This document shows, one piece after another, positions 63,430 to 64,000 of a stretch of DNA of 64,000 nucleotides. The first letter of the stretch is position 1; each line of letters starts with the position of its first letter. Source of the DNA: Acidobacteriota bacterium (lineage in GTDB: Bacteria; Acidobacteriota; Terriglobia; Acidiferrales; UBA7541); the NCBI GenBank assembly GCA_021788095.1, contig JAJYLB010000004.1, positions 1 to 64,000 on the forward strand, read 5' to 3'. The translations under genes were made by a program, and so were the position numbers. The notes under the pieces were generated by a model. That model was given only the letters and a program-made list of their open reading frames with translations. It searched no databases and was not told the DNA's origin.

Positions 63430-63683
63430 GAGTTGGCGAGGCCGCGCTATTCATGAAGGCGATTATGGAAGACCCGGCAGCACCCGTGAGTGGTTTCATC
63501 CTGAGCCCGTTCGTTTCACTCAGAGTAAACTCCGCGAAGGATCCCGTGCGCTCGAGGGTGGGTCGGGACTTTTTGCCCCGAGGAACAGCATCGGGGCTCA
63601 GAATGACAGCTCGTCTTGCGGTGCTGCGCGCATCCTTCGTAAATGAGGCGAGCTAGGAGATCGAGAGGAGCCTCGGAGAGAAG
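63430..63683. other. Intergenic repeat before rhaB
   Basis: A TCATCCTGAGC / GCTCAGAATGA-type inverted dispersed repeat lies between about 63495 and 63608, with TCGGGACTTTTTGCCCCGA inside. It resembles common dispersed intergenic repeats. No gene is supported here. Confidence 0.45.
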
Positions 63684-64000
63684 ATGGAAAGTCTCTGCTG
63701 CGTTGCCGTGGATCTGGGCGCCGCCAGTTGCCGTGTTTCCCTGGCCGAATGGAATGGCAGCGGGTGCCAGGTGCGCGCCGCGCATCGCTACGCGAACGGT
63801 CCCATCGAGCGCGACGGCCATCTTTGGTGGCAGCTCGACCGGCTTTGCCAGGGCACCGACGAAGGATTGCGCCGCGCGGCGGAACTCCTGCCAGACGGAA
63901 AGCGGAAAGTTGATTCGATGGGCGTGGACGGCTGGGCGGTGGACTACGTTCGGCTCGATCCGGCGGGAATGCCGCTCGAGAACCCCTTCTGCTATCGCGA
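63684..64000 (+). CDS. rhaB: Rhamnulokinase, N-terminal part cut by the window edge
   Basis: A FGGY-family sugar kinase beginning MESLCCVAVDLGAASCRVSL, where the DLGAxSxR phosphate-binding loop is diagnostic of the rhamnulokinase branch. The FGGY N-terminal domain continues through RDGHLWWQLDRLC and SMGVDGWAVDYVRLDPAG, where xGVDxWxVDYxL is the usual second segment. Only about 105 of the expected 480-490 residues are visible. GGAG precedes ATG 63684 by 6 bases. It phosphorylates L-rhamnulose and completes the rhamnose pathway with the isomerase and aldolase. Confidence 0.88.
   Translation, partial: MESLCCVAVDLGAASCRVSLAEWNGSGCQVRAAHRYANGPIERDGHLWWQLDRLCQGTDEGLRRAAELLPDGKRKVDSMGVDGWAVDYVRLDPAGMPLENPFCYR

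Overview
The window is GC-rich chromosomal DNA from a Gram-negative bacterium, most likely an Acidobacteriota member. That assignment is inference. It rests on two large TonB-dependent receptors with carboxypeptidase-like N-terminal domains, S9 peptidases with signal peptides, a DUF4139 protein, many Tat-exported proteins, an HspR-type heat-shock operon, and intergenic DNA full of short dispersed palindromes. No rRNA or tRNA gene and no CRISPR array was found.

Region 1 (1-4000) is an accessory patch. The end of an IS1380-family element has inserted into an already frameshifted IS1-family transposase. Next comes a lower-GC cluster of a serine-dehydrogenase-type (SDH_sah) protease with two small basic proteins, then HTH and Cys-motif remnants and repeat-filled DNA. 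Region 2 (4000-20740) is mostly housekeeping: an S9 peptidase, guaB (IMP dehydrogenase), a STAS protein, an alpha/beta hydrolase, a UvrC-like protein without the nuclease half, an SDR, an acyl-CoA dehydrogenase, a HIT protein, an HU/IHF-rpsA pair, a Tat protein with a lysine-rich tail, a JmjC/cupin oxygenase, a DinB protein and a DnaC-like AAA+ ATPase. Region 3 (20960-25030) is a minus-strand heat-shock operon, dnaK - unknown gene - dnaJ - hspR. It is driven by a consensus sigma-70 promoter whose spacer and -35 box lie inside a HAIR-like HspR operator.

Region 4 (25260-33200) holds two tandem DsbA-like proteins with a MauE/DoxX-type membrane protein, a second S9 peptidase that ends inside a MITE-like inverted repeat, a frameshifted membrane protein, a CAP-domain protein whose linker contains dispersed palindromes, and a DUF4139 protein. 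Region 5 (33670-38290) encodes a three-subunit molybdenum hydroxylase (2Fe-2S, molybdopterin and FAD subunits, joined by TAATG overlaps), a Cys-rich small protein and a DUF4258/YgiT toxin-antitoxin-like pair. Region 6 (38570-47340) has a start-less remnant, a family-39-type glycosyltransferase, a TonB receptor with a Met/His/Cys-rich secreted protein, an ECF sigma factor with a coupled small membrane protein, a DUF1326 protein followed by a strong intrinsic terminator, and a zinc-ribbon/pilin-like membrane protein.

Region 7 (47460 to the right edge) is the most interesting part: a plus-strand L-rhamnose glycan utilisation locus. In order it encodes L-rhamnose mutarotase, a fusion of an IclR-type HTH with a periplasmic sugar-binding domain (probable regulator), a TonB receptor of 1210 residues, a sulfatase, an unassigned TIM-barrel enzyme resembling alpha-glucuronidases, a GH106-type alpha-L-rhamnosidase, L-rhamnose isomerase, a rhamnulose-1-phosphate aldolase/dehydrogenase fusion and the start of rhamnulokinase. 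The three surface enzymes all have Tat signals. Together they suggest uptake and breakdown of a sulfated, possibly uronic-acid-containing rhamnose polysaccharide; the substrate is inference.
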